A DNA stretch of 64,000 nt from contig JASANE010018342.1 in NCBI GenBank assembly GCA_030248225.1, positions 1 through 64,000 of the forward strand, read 5' to 3'. The stretch comes from Trileptium ribeirensis. Lineage: Eukaryota; Nematoda; Enoplea; Enoplida; Thoracostomopsidae. How positions within the stretch are numbered: position 1 is the stretch's first letter; each line of letters starts with the position of its first letter. A program made the position numbers and the translations under genes. Below the pieces are notes generated by a model. The model saw nothing but the letters and a program-made list of their open reading frames with translations. It was not told the origin of the DNA and ran no database searches. Below, one piece after another: positions 24,101-32,406 of the stretch.

Positions 24101-25198
24101 AATATTTATTTTAAATAAGTCTTCCAGGTCGTACAAATCGTCAGTAGTATTAATCCCACCAAAGTTAGTTATATTTCTATTATTACACCAAATGTCAAAT
24201 AGTTCTTGAACGTGACCCTCAAATTTACCATGATCCACTGTTTTGAAACCTTCGTGAAGAGCCAGGCATCTAAAGAAGCATAAATTATCTCGGTACGGTC
24301 GACCATAATCGTCCTTAACTAACCCAACTATACTTTTATTTCGTGTTATGTAGTCTGGTAGCTCCGTAGAAGTACCTATTAATGCATGGGGAATTAGTTT
24401 ATTTATAATTACAGTCATATTAGTTATTCTGTGAACTACGAATTTGGTATTTGGCCTTTGTTGCCGTGCCCATTCCATAATATCTGCCTTATTAATTTCG
24501 TCCACAAAACTCTGGAAATCTTGGCGGTTCCCAATAAACTTTGGCCTGTCGAAGTAGCGGGTGTTATTTCTGCTGTAGAAATAAGACTCCTCGTTTGTTG
24601 TAATGTTCCGAAGAATGAAACCAAAGTTAATGTTCCACTTGGCCTTCCACTTCTGAACCTCGTAGACGCTGGATAGGCATTCGTTTATGTAGCTCGGTGA
24701 TAGATTAGCCAGGCGAAAGTTGTAGCGGTCCTGTACAGCCCTGTTGCGGTGATAATGGGTCCGTATCTCATGCCAATTGTCACGCATGAGCACATCCTCG
24801 CCCGTGTACACAACACTGTCTTCTTTCGGTAGCTTATGGCCATCGATAAACGTTTGTCGTGGTTTACGAGGAAACTTAGCCTCCAACGGCTCTGGTTGCT
24901 CCGATGCTTTTCGTTTCATAGCTGCTGTTTTTTGATGAACATTCTGTATGTGGCGATATAAATTTGACGTTGTTGAAAATTTCTTATCGCACATAGGGCA
25001 TTGGTTGTCTGAATTCGCTGATGTAAGTTGGTTGCTTCGGTGAGTGTATTGTATGTGACGTTTTAGACTATCCGGTCGAGTAAACGCCACTTTACAAATC
25101 GGACATCGTAGACTGACATCGTTGCCATGAACCGCTCGCATATGTCGCATTAGGTTTCTCTTGTTGGTAAACTCCTTGTGACACCGTTCGCACTCCAT
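21178..25198 (-). pseudogene. polB: protein-primed DNA polymerase B with N-terminal zinc fingers
   Basis: Replicates the element by protein priming. The start is chosen at 25198, directly before the first of three C2H2 fingers (25198-24950). Next comes a conserved Polinton block with NLCFFRCLALHEGF. After an acidic linker follow LNLNLFENHFSYI and a CxxC...HxxxxC finger at about 23.64 kb. The 3'-5' exonuclease follows, with Exo I FDFE near 23470 and Exo II GFNSGKFDLNL near 23050. After the intron come YNNLD, polymerase motif A-like YDANGLYLW at 21924-21950 and an endonuclease-like insertion EYDGCYWHGC near 21550. Lesions are about three frameshifts at 23.73-24.07 kb, an in-frame TAG at 22801-22803, a one-base insertion near 21288, and truncation after ISIDD at 21178. 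Palm motifs B and C (YxDTD) are therefore missing. Confidence 0.88.
22276..22681 (-). other. spliceosomal intron in the polymerase gene
   Basis: A 406-bp interruption with donor TTCAA/GTGAGTG (exon ends at 22682) and acceptor TTTTAG/ATGC (exon resumes at 22275). Removing it keeps frame and joins VWKEEGF directly to the strictly conserved MRDMLEWYNNLD block, exactly the continuous order seen in other Polinton polymerases. The interval is AT-rich and full of stops. This indicates transcription and splicing in the host nucleus, or acquisition of an intron after integration. Confidence 0.8.
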
Positions 25199-25234
25199 TT
25201 TCTGTGAAAAATAAATTATCCATATACTAGGCAA

Positions 25235-26073
25235 ATATTATTTAACAAAAAATCCTTGAAACACAACACTAGCATATTCTACAATAAAACCACTCTTCAC
25301 CTAATTTCCATGCACATACCATGACAGTTATAGATACTACAACCAATCGATTTACACAGTGAAATTGGTAAATACTCTTCTACATGACGGACTTTAAACT
25401 GCATTGTATCCATAACACTGAGCTAATACTTATATAAAACTCGATCAATAACAACATATTCATACAACCATAAGTGTGGCTTATCCAACTACCAAAATAT
25501 ATACTATAGCTATTCAGAAACCAGAACCCTTCTCACACATCTAAAACTTCAATCACTAATTCTCAATATTCCATAGCACAACAAAAATATAACTTACCTT
25601 TATCAAATAACACTACCAGTACGCGTAATAAAACTCAAAATATAATAAACAATGCTTGTTATAAAAAACCACACACTCAAACGTTGCTTGTTAATAAATG
25701 AAACACTAATTGGAGACACAGCTTGTTGATAAATGAAACGAAACACTAACGCTTTTTAATAAATAAACTGTATTCTCTGGAGACGATGACTCATCATTTT
25801 TAAACTCCCGCCTTTATTGCGAAGTATGATTAATGACCTTGAACGAGTTTAAAACACGCTCCCCAGGGGAATTATGACTCATTATTTTAAAGTGACGTCA
25901 TTATTGCGAAATATGACCTTGAACATGTTTGAACAAGTTTGAATTTAAAACGCATCTATTCCCAAGAGACATATATAAGTGTGTTGTCACTCCGTTACTT
26001 ATTTAGTCTTTAGTTTATCACTCGTACAGGTTGCGGTTATTTTTGTTATAGTTCTCAACTGTTAATTTACATT
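25235..26073. promoter_or_regulatory. divergent control region of the Polinton
   Basis: Separates the leftward polymerase gene from the rightward arm. Two related copies of a block of roughly 75-90 bp lie at about 25785-25860 and 25872-25960. Each has a TGACTCA (AP-1-like) palindrome (25787-25793 and 25875-25881) followed by TTATTGCGAA and then TGACCTTGAAC. The second copy also has a perfect TGACGTCA (CRE-like) at 25893-25900. A TATATAAG at 25973-25980 lies about 94 bp before the exonuclease start. Upstream there are also three AATAAATGAAAC-like repeats (25695-25760). Confidence 0.6.
25973..25980 (+). promoter_or_regulatory. TATA box of the rightward arm
   Basis: TATATAAG lies downstream of the AP-1/CRE-like cluster and is followed about 30 bp later by a pyrimidine-rich CACTCGTAC region suited to initiation. 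The first rightward start codon is at 26074. Confidence 0.55.
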
Positions 26074-26838
26074 ATGGATGGCCGTGTTTCTTCTAACTTC
26101 TTTCGTTCTACGCTTAACCAGTTTCAGTCAGCCGAGTGGTGGAATGCCAGGCAAGGTCGTATTACTTCGTCTAATTTTGGTCGTGTATTCAGTGCTAGGT
26201 CAGATACGATACTGGCAAAGATATCCATGGACGTTCAAAACCCCAATCGTGACAGTTATGTACCAACGGCGTGTCTGGTGGGACTGAGTGAAGAGGAAAA
26301 CGCTAAGAACGCTTACGTAACTTATCAGAAAAATATTTGTGGTAGATCAGTGACTGTTCATAAAACCGGTTTATGTGTTCCCGCTGAAGCCCCATATTTA
26401 GGTACTACTCCTGATGGAATAATAACCGCCCCTGATTGGAGTGAGCCCAGAGTTTTAGAGATTAAGTGTCTCTACGATACCCACGCTCAGCCTAGGACCA
26501 TAGCACAGATAGCAAAAGACCGGGGTTCTAGCTTCTATTGTCGTGTTAATTTCATCACTGGGGAGTTTAAGCTTAAGACCACGCATAGATACTATTACCA
26601 GGTTTTAGGTGAACTAGCTATAACGGGACTTACAGTGGCTGATTTTGTAATATACGCTCCAAGAACTAAGGAGGTTAAGGTTATTACGATACCCTTTGAC
26701 CCCGTGGCTTGGGAACCTCTAGCCCGTAAGTTGCAATCCTTTAATAATCGCTTTCTTAAATTTGAGGGTACTAGCGGGGATAGCTTTAAACATATGCACC
26801 AACTAATATCGCCCGAGGAACCTATGGATATTGATTAA
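26074..26838 (+). CDS. YqaJ/lambda-exonuclease-like nuclease
   Basis: An intact 254-residue protein of the YqaJ viral recombinase group, PD-(D/E)XK nucleases related to phage lambda exonuclease and baculovirus alkaline nuclease. These resect double-stranded ends for recombination and concatemer processing. Visible features are WWNARQGRITSSNFG at residues 22-36, the catalytic TPDG with Asp114, the E-x-K signature LEIK (Glu129, Lys131), and YYYQVLGEL with Gln176. It is the first gene of the rightward arm, behind the TATA box. In a protein-primed replicon it could repair or recombine genomes. Family assignment is strong; the role in this element is inferred. Confidence 0.85.
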   Translation: MDGRVSSNFFRSTLNQFQSAEWWNARQGRITSSNFGRVFSARSDTILAKISMDVQNPNRDSYVPTACLVGLSEEENAKNAYVTYQKNICGRSVTVHKTGLCVPAEAPYLGTTPDGIITAPDWSEPRVLEIKCLYDTHAQPRTIAQIAKDRGSSFYCRVNFITGEFKLKTTHRYYYQVLGELAITGLTVADFVIYAPRTKEVKVITIPFDPVAWEPLARKLQSFNNRFLKFEGTSGDSFKHMHQLISPEEPMDID

Positions 26839-26940
26839 GTAGTATGTGTTTACTTACCTTATTGATGTTATCACTCGCTTCGTTGTTCATTGCTTCTATG
26901 CCTGATTCCTTGTGTATCTGAAATTATTTAGATTACTACT

Positions 26941-27474
26941 ATGAACCGTTTATTGCTAAAATCTGACTATTTAATGGTATGTGAAGAGCTATGGAAAACC
27001 GTGAGAGATAATTGTGAAGGCTGCCGCTCAGGATTACGGAACGAACCTTGGGCTCATGGCGGGAAACTGGGGTGCCAATACCCAATCGAATTCTACGCCG
27101 ACATATACATCGACATGGTGCTGCACGAACTGGGTTTGTACACTGCCGACAGGGAGCAGACTATTCTCCAGCTGGGTGTTTACTATGATAACTTTTATCA
27201 AGACGAAAAGCTTCACCCCATAGCAACCATGGACGCTGTAGAAGACGAAATGCTAAAGGATATCGACATAAGCCGCGTGACACCTAAGCGAAAGGCCACT
27301 CCCGACGATTACGTACCAATAGTCGCCGCCATGGCTGGGTATGGTACTAACCGAAGCCAGGACTTTATGAAATACCTACCACGTGTGCTTAACAATCTAA
27401 GACTTATTCCACCAAGTACTGATACTTTTGAACGTGATATTTATGTTTTATTTATGTATGGTAATCTATTTTGA
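26941..27474 (+). CDS. Polinton protein of unknown function with a CxGC motif
   Basis: Intact, 177 residues, soluble and acidic. The N-terminal part contains DNCEGC...WAHGGKLGC, a spaced cysteine/histidine pattern that could bind zinc. From memory this resembles short cysteine-rich proteins found in other Polintons, but I cannot name a function. Its TGA stop overlaps the ATG of the next gene (TGATG at 27472-27476), a coupling usual in compact viral genomes. Confidence 0.6.
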   Translation: MNRLLLKSDYLMVCEELWKTVRDNCEGCRSGLRNEPWAHGGKLGCQYPIEFYADIYIDMVLHELGLYTADREQTILQLGVYYDNFYQDEKLHPIATMDAVEDEMLKDIDISRVTPKRKATPDDYVPIVAAMAGYGTNRSQDFMKYLPRVLNNLRLIPPSTDTFERDIYVLFMYGNLF

Positions 27475-28010
27475 TGTTATTAAAAAGTGTCGCGTTATAT
27501 GCTTTGAATCTAATGATCGCCTTAATCATGGAAACAAAACAGCTTATGACAAAACTTATTTCTACCCAATCCGGCTGGGTGCAAAAAGTCCTAGTAGTGA
27601 TATTTATAATCATAATTGCAATTGAAACAGGGTGTCTCATAACTAAGACATCACACTCACCATTAACAAAAGTGGCTATAAGTAATTCGTCCGCATACAG
27701 GATAAGGTGGATAGCTAAGAACCGAGATAATGTAGACTTCTCAGTTACACTACAGCAACCCAAAGACCAGAGTGATAGGCTTCTATACCTCCACCAAGTA
27801 TGGGAGTCTATATTCGCTAATATTTCTCTACCACATAACCAGGTCCTTGTGTTGATCCACGCGGGTAACTACTACCATGAATATAAAACCGTTAATTGTA
27901 ATCTCGCACCATTTACGCTAAGCAAACTATTTCTCTTTAATCTAGAGCAGGTACTGAAAAGGAACGTAATCCGTGTTAATATCCGTGGTATTTTAGAATC
28001 TGCATATTAA
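27474..28010 (+). CDS. putative single-pass membrane protein
   Basis: Intact, about 178 residues from the ATG that overlaps the previous stop. A hydrophobic segment at roughly residues 37-56 (VLVVIFIIIIAIETG) is a probable transmembrane helix or signal anchor. The rest is soluble, with a possible extracytoplasmic domain. The function is not recognised; a virion-membrane or host-membrane role is only a guess. Its TAA overlaps the next ATG (TAATG at 28008-28012). Confidence 0.55.
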   Translation: MLLKSVALYALNLMIALIMETKQLMTKLISTQSGWVQKVLVVIFIIIIAIETGCLITKTSHSPLTKVAISNSSAYRIRWIAKNRDNVDFSVTLQQPKDQSDRLLYLHQVWESIFANISLPHNQVLVLIHAGNYYHEYKTVNCNLAPFTLSKLFLFNLEQVLKRNVIRVNIRGILESAY

Positions 28011-28294
28011 TGTCTTTACCACTAATACATTTTCGGCACATAGCTAGCGCGCATTATATGCATAATTCTTCGAAATCAAGATTTACTGTATCCAAGAAAA
28101 CGCTAAGAAGGTTAATTTATCAAACTTACCTTGACTATGACGATATCTATCAACAATCAGAAGATAAATACGTTATGACTAAGGACGTTGGTTTTGATAT
28201 TGGTATTGTAGCAGACACCGGTAAACGATCGCAAATATTAGTTATAGTATACGTTGATACTGAACACAGAATTATTACCACTTTTCCTTGTTAA
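28010..28294 (+). CDS. small protein, possibly BECR-fold nuclease-like
   Basis: Intact, 94 residues. The pattern of a basic helix (KKTLRRLI), DYDDIY, a KDVGFDIG strand, then ILVIVYVDTEHRIITTFP resembles the compact BECR-type ribonuclease-like domains seen in viruses and polymorphic toxin systems, which typically end in a strand with I(I/V)T(A/T)(F/Y)P. This is a weak pattern match from memory. If correct it could be an RNA-cleaving protein; no active site can be assigned. Confidence 0.45.
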   Translation: MSLPLIHFRHIASAHYMHNSSKSRFTVSKKTLRRLIYQTYLDYDDIYQQSEDKYVMTKDVGFDIGIVADTGKRSQILVIVYVDTEHRIITTFPC

Positions 28295-28305
28295 TCTCCT
28301 GAATA

Positions 28306-28521
28306 ATGAATACAATTGAAAACATGTTCGACAGTCTTGCAATCAATCCTCCAACAACATTTATCGTCCGATGTAACTTTAAAGAAGTGGAAAGGAGACT
28401 CTTTTCCGAGCATCAGCTAGTTATGTTGAAGCGTATTATTCGATTTGACCCAACTCCAGTGCCAATCAATCCATATCGTATATTTATCACAGAGAAGTCG
28501 GTAACTATGGATAGTTGTTGA
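28306..28521 (+). CDS. small protein of unknown function
   Basis: A 71-residue open frame starting 11 bp after the previous stop, with no recognisable motif. Its place in the tight gene string argues that it is real. The coding potential is modest, and it could be a fragment of a larger ancestral gene. Confidence 0.4.
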   Translation: MNTIENMFDSLAINPPTTFIVRCNFKEVERRLFSEHQLVMLKRIIRFDPTPVPINPYRIFITEKSVTMDSC

Positions 28522-28543
28522 GGTAAATTTTTATTAAAAAGGG

Positions 28544-28837
28544 ATGGCATGGCTATCAGTAAGAATCATGGACAAAACTAGTGTGGCTAATCTCTTCTTA
28601 AATTGTTTCATTCTGGGAATATCCGTACTAGTCTTCATCACCCTAGTTGCACCACCGGGAGATATAACGGTTGCTAAAGATAGGTTTATGTTTTGTCAGG
28701 TTTACTACTTCGGTGCCAAGACAACCCTTACCCTTTGCGCAGCTAAGATATTTCTATACAAAGACGGTGTTAAGTACGATATAAGTCCCACGGTTTTGTC
28801 TAAAGTAAGGCGTGCAGCTTGTCAACACAGGGGGGAG

Positions 28838-28874
<37 letters not shown>

Positions 28875-28882
28875 TTACTTAG
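28544..28882 (+). CDS. putative small membrane protein ending in a poly-lysine tract
   Basis: 112 residues. The natural start may be the second Met at 28568. A hydrophobic segment (FILGISVLVFITLVA, about residues 22-36) is probably membrane-spanning. The C-terminus is coded by a run of 34 A and becomes poly-lysine, which is almost certainly a homopolymer expansion or insertion rather than ancestral sequence. The true end of the gene is therefore uncertain. Confidence 0.4.
28838..28871 (+). repeat. poly(A) run of 34 bases
   Basis: An uninterrupted A34 preceded by GGGGGGAG. It may be an expanded homopolymer or the tail of a tiny retroposed fragment, and its length is prone to sequencing error. 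Confidence 0.8.
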
Positions 28883-28958
28883 AACAGTCCATTCCCACCC
28901 TACATAATCGAAACATAACACTAAACACCTTCGAAGTAAGAGATTTATGTAACCTATA

Positions 28959-30029
28959 ATGATGAACAAGCTTAGTGACCTATACTATGAACTATCAAAC
29001 CCCCTAATCCTTGGGTCTGTCCGCAACCTATACCCAGCTGCCAAGAAAGCAGGGGTTTCGGTAACACAGTCCCAGGTTAGAGAGTTTCTACGCGGGGAGC
29101 CTCCACATACACTAGTAAAACCCCTCCCCCGGGAAAGGTTTAAGCGAGTTAGGTATATATTATCAGACTTATATGACATATTCCAGTCGGATTTGGCTGA
29201 CATGCAGTCTCTAGCTAAGTATAATGGTGTAGTTAAGTACATACTAGTAGTTATAAATCGTTTCTCTAAGTAAACGTGGGCAGTGCTACTGAAAAACAAA
29301 ACCGGTGAACCCATAGCTAAGTCGCTTTCGGAAATCCTAGACTCTCTTCTCCCAGAGAAACCACGAAACTTCGTCGTAGACAGAGCTAAGGAACACTTCA
29401 GTGTGGCGTTCACGGAGGTCTTCAAGTCTAGGGGCATTAATCTCATATATACCATGAATGACGAGTCTAAGACTGTATTCGCAGAGAGGAAGATACGTGA
29501 TATTAAACGTAAGATATACATATACCTACGTAAACATAATACGTGGCGATATATAGACGTGTTACAGGACATCATAGACTCACTAAACAGGCGGAAGGTA
29601 CGTACTACTGGATTCAGACCCATTGACGTTACCAGACACAACGAAGGGCAAGTTAGACGTAATCTCTACCCACGTCGTTTTGTTAAATACCCTCGAAAAT
29701 TTAAGTTCAACATAGGTGATAGGGTTAAGTTACTTAAACGTAAGTTCCCATTCGCTAAAGCCTTCTACCCAAATTGGACTGAGGAGGAGTTTATTATTAG
29801 CCAACAGATTCAATCAACCCCGCCTACATACAGACTAAAATCTATAACCGGGGAAGCTATCCTAGGCATATTCTATGAACCAGAGATGCAAAAAGTTACC
29901 AGACGAGACGAGGTTTATGAAATAGAAAAAATCCTTAACAGGCAGAAGGGTAGCCGTGGTGTGGAGTTCTTAGTCCAGTGGAAGGGGTATCCACTTTCTG
30001 ATGCCTCCTGGGTTCCGGAGAAGATATAA
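28959..30029 (+). pseudogene. int: retrovirus-like integrase with chromodomain, one stop
   Basis: DDE integrase that inserts the element into the host chromosome. The N-terminal part has FQSDLADMQSL, whose Asp78 is the first catalytic residue. The frame is interrupted by a single TAA at 29271-29273, where Polinton integrases have a codon between SK and TWAV. It then continues unshifted with KNKTG, the second catalytic Asp in NFVVDRAKEHF, and the Glu in VFAERK 35 positions later. The C-terminal 40 residues form a chromodomain (VYEIEKILNR, then FLVQWKGYPLSDASW), which targets modified histones. All three catalytic residues remain, so the gene is disabled by one substitution. Confidence 0.9.
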
Positions 30030-30061
30030 AAAGACTCACATAACTCCCTAGACATGACAGT

Positions 30062-30574
30062 ATGGATTGGCGAATAGTGAACGTAACCGTATATGGAAGT
30101 TTTCATAGACAGTTAAATCTATATGAACTCAGTGATAAGCTATCATGTACCTACGACCCCAGTAAGTTCAGTGGCCTCATATACCATAACCGGTCGTGTT
30201 GGTTAATATTCGCTTCAGGTAAATTTACTATAGTAGGTGTTACTGATAACATAGACGAGGAGGTAGATAGACTACGTTAGGTAATCAGCGGAGAGTGTAC
30301 GTACGCGGTGAAAAATATAGTAGTATCGGCCAAGCTTAGTCTTAAATATAACCTACATTAACTATGTAGTTACCTTCAGGGTCTTGGGTATAACGCAACA
30401 TTCGATCCTCATGACCATATGCCTCCACTACTACTTAGATACACAGGTGCCACGGTACTAGTACATCATAGTGGTCGAATAATAGTAACTGGTATTAAGT
30501 GTCATGGGGTTATTGAAAAATTATTAAGTGAAATATCTAGACTCATTACTAGTAACCATGTATGTTATACTTGA
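30062..30574 (+). pseudogene. TATA-binding-protein-like protein, two in-frame stops
   Basis: One frame of about 170 codons encodes two successive TBP-type half-repeats, as in the saddle fold of eukaryotic and archaeal TBP. The first half has YDPSKFSGLIY and LIFASGKFTIVG, where Phe36 and Phe50 correspond to the phenylalanines that wedge into TATA DNA. A TAG at 30278-30280 follows, then a TAA at 30359-30361. The second half has VKNIVVSAKL, YNATFDP and VLVHHSGRIIVTGIK, with the wedge phenylalanines replaced by Pro/Leu and His. The frame continues unchanged through both stops, so each is a point mutation. It lies 32 bp after the integrase and overlaps the next start. Known TBPs recruit RNA polymerase; a role in element transcription is inferred. 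Confidence 0.75.
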
Positions 30575-30872
30575 ATCACCGTCACTTAGCTGTAAGCTAC
30601 CGTCGCCCCTAGACACCACAGACTCTGAGTGTGCCGTAGTTCAGTGTAACGTCCCCAACACGGTTAAGTATATAACAGCAGACTTCATCGAATCCTGTTA
30701 CTCCACAACGGCTAATGCAAGAGTTATATTCACCAATTCACGTTATAACCCGCTACTAGTGTATCACAAAATTCGCGTAACGTCCCTCGAAGACATATCC
30801 GTGTCACTAAATTCACCGGGGATAGCTACGGTAATACTTCATACTCGAAAAACTATTAAAAAGGATTGCTAA
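30558..30872 (+). CDS. small Polinton protein with KLPxPLD-type N-terminus
   Basis: 104 residues from an ATG that overlaps the end of the TBP-like gene by 17 bp. The N-terminal pattern SCKLPSPLDTTDSECAVVQC followed by VPNT resembles the start of structural or attachment-type proteins found beside capsid genes in Polintons of cnidarians and molluscs (TKLPxPIxL then ALxxIxxPxT). It may be a shortened version of such a protein. This is a weak, memory-based match. Confidence 0.45.
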   Translation: MYVILESPSLSCKLPSPLDTTDSECAVVQCNVPNTVKYITADFIESCYSTTANARVIFTNSRYNPLLVYHKIRVTSLEDISVSLNSPGIATVILHTRKTIKKDC

Positions 30873-30895
30873 GTAATCACACTTACCTCCTCATC

Positions 30896-31033
30896 GTGGA
30901 TGCAGCACTCGTGCGACTACTAGCTGGCAGCTCTAAGCGTTGAATACCCCTCAAGGCTAAACAAACCGCTAAGAAAACTATTAAAAAGAAACAAAGCAGT
31001 AAGAAGAGCAAAAAGCCTCGACGACGACGTTAA
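30896..31033 (+). pseudogene. short basic core-like peptide, one stop
   Basis: A frame starting GTG (perhaps once ATG) encodes AALVRLLAGSSKR, then a TGA at 30941-30943, then about 30 residues dominated by Lys and Arg, ending KPRRRR. A small lysine/arginine-rich protein just before the capsid gene is reminiscent of the DNA-condensing adenovirus core proteins (pVII/pX) postulated in adintoviruses. Composition and position are the only evidence. Confidence 0.4.
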
Positions 31034-31059
31034 ATTTACCTAAACTTAGTATCGTCAAC

Positions 31060-32406
31060 ATGTCACTATCACCACACCCAAAATGTAGTGTATCTGGTCT
31101 TGACATAACGTCCCTACCCCCAGTACAGGATGAAGTTGAGAGCGTTCAAATTGTGGAGAGTGCGTGCTTCACTGTGCTCCCTTCCGAAGATCACCTAACA
31201 CCTCTAGAGTTTAAGTTTGGGGGTTCCTCAGATTATATAGACGTAGATTCTATTATGATATACCTACAAGTAGATATCCTAAACCTAAAACAACCACGGC
31301 CCCCGCAAGCCCCGAGTAAACCACCGGCAAACAAAAACAAGAACCCTAAGAAAAGAGACGTAGATAGACAAGACATGTCGGGGCTAGCTAATTTATTTCT
31401 ATACTCACTATTTGAAAGGGTGGAATTAAAAATTGCAGGCAGATCTATTTCCCTAGAACAGTCTAATTACCCCTACATACTGTATACCCTCTTCCACCTA
31501 TATTTCCCACAAACCGTAAGAAAAAACCTACTTAACACGGCTATATACAGACCCGATGACGTTTATGCTTTCGATAACATAGATAATAATCAGGCTATAG
31601 CAATGAGGTTACTAGACCTGGAAACGAATAAGGGTAAGATGTATGGTCGCGTATACACGGATTTTCTGAACACGGGTAGGTTTATCCCGGGAAATGTCCC
31701 CATGAGTCTCATATTCTATCGTACAAAACCCTCGTTTAGTGTCGTAGGTAAGCCAGGCGTTGATTGTAAGATTAAAATCAAACTGGCTAAGTTATACACA
31801 CCCTACGTGTCACTAACCGGTCCTAGTTTGGTTAAGTATCAGAGAACACTAAGTACGTCGGGATTTAAGTATCCAGTAGTACGTCACTCTATAACTACTA
31901 AGTCTTTAGGTGTGGGAGATACGAATGTCTCGTGGTCGTTTATAACTAATGCCATAGTATCTAGGAAACTGGTCTTGTGTCAGGTTAGGGCTTCGGCATA
32001 TAATGGACAGGTTGATAAGAACCCCTATAACTTCGAAGACTTTGGCCTACAGAGCCTACAGGTCTTTGTGAATAAGAAATATTACCCCTATAAAGTCCCG
32101 CTAAGCTTCGAGCCCTTCGGAGATAATCTACGCACATATCATGACTTCTATAAGGGAACTGACTTCATTAACCTAGAACCAGGTTTTAACAACTTTGACT
32201 ACCCTCATGGATACTTCATAATACCCATAACGCTAAGTAGGGACGGGGCGGCTAACTGTGGCTATAACTCATCCTCGGAATTAGGTAACGTTGACATAGA
32301 GCTATCATATCGAAAATCATTAACAGAACCTATCATGTTGCTTGTGCTAAGTGAAGTAGACAGTGTGCAAACTATAAAGGACCATGGAGAGTTTAGTTGG
32401 CAGTAA
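31060..32406 (+). CDS. mcp: major capsid protein (double jelly-roll), intact
   Basis: 448 residues and unbroken. It shows the Polinton/adintovirus hexon-like pattern: EFKFGGSSDYIDVDSIMIY at 50-68, a proline/lysine-rich loop, then NLFLYSLFERVELKIAGRSI and NYPYILYTL. Later blocks are RASAYNGQVDKNPYNFEDF and GNVDIELSYRKSLTEP, ending with VLSEVDSV near the C-terminus. It forms the icosahedral shell as trimers. It is somewhat shorter than many homologues. The stop overlaps the start of the packaging ATPase by 23 bp, as expected of a morphogenesis module. Confidence 0.85.
   Translation: MSLSPHPKCSVSGLDITSLPPVQDEVESVQIVESACFTVLPSEDHLTPLEFKFGGSSDYIDVDSIMIYLQVDILNLKQPRPPQAPSKPPANKNKNPKKRDVDRQDMSGLANLFLYSLFERVELKIAGRSISLEQSNYPYILYTLFHLYFPQTVRKNLLNTAIYRPDDVYAFDNIDNNQAIAMRLLDLETNKGKMYGRVYTDFLNTGRFIPGNVPMSLIFYRTKPSFSVVGKPGVDCKIKIKLAKLYTPYVSLTGPSLVKYQRTLSTSGFKYPVVRHSITTKSLGVGDTNVSWSFITNAIVSRKLVLCQVRASAYNGQVDKNPYNFEDFGLQSLQVFVNKKYYPYKVPLSFEPFGDNLRTYHDFYKGTDFINLEPGFNNFDYPHGYFIIPITLSRDGAANCGYNSSSELGNVDIELSYRKSLTEPIMLLVLSEVDSVQTIKDHGEFSWQ

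Noticed and set aside
28985..29641. 218-codon minus-strand open frame
   Set aside because: Antisense of the integrase, which has clear catalytic motifs on the plus strand.
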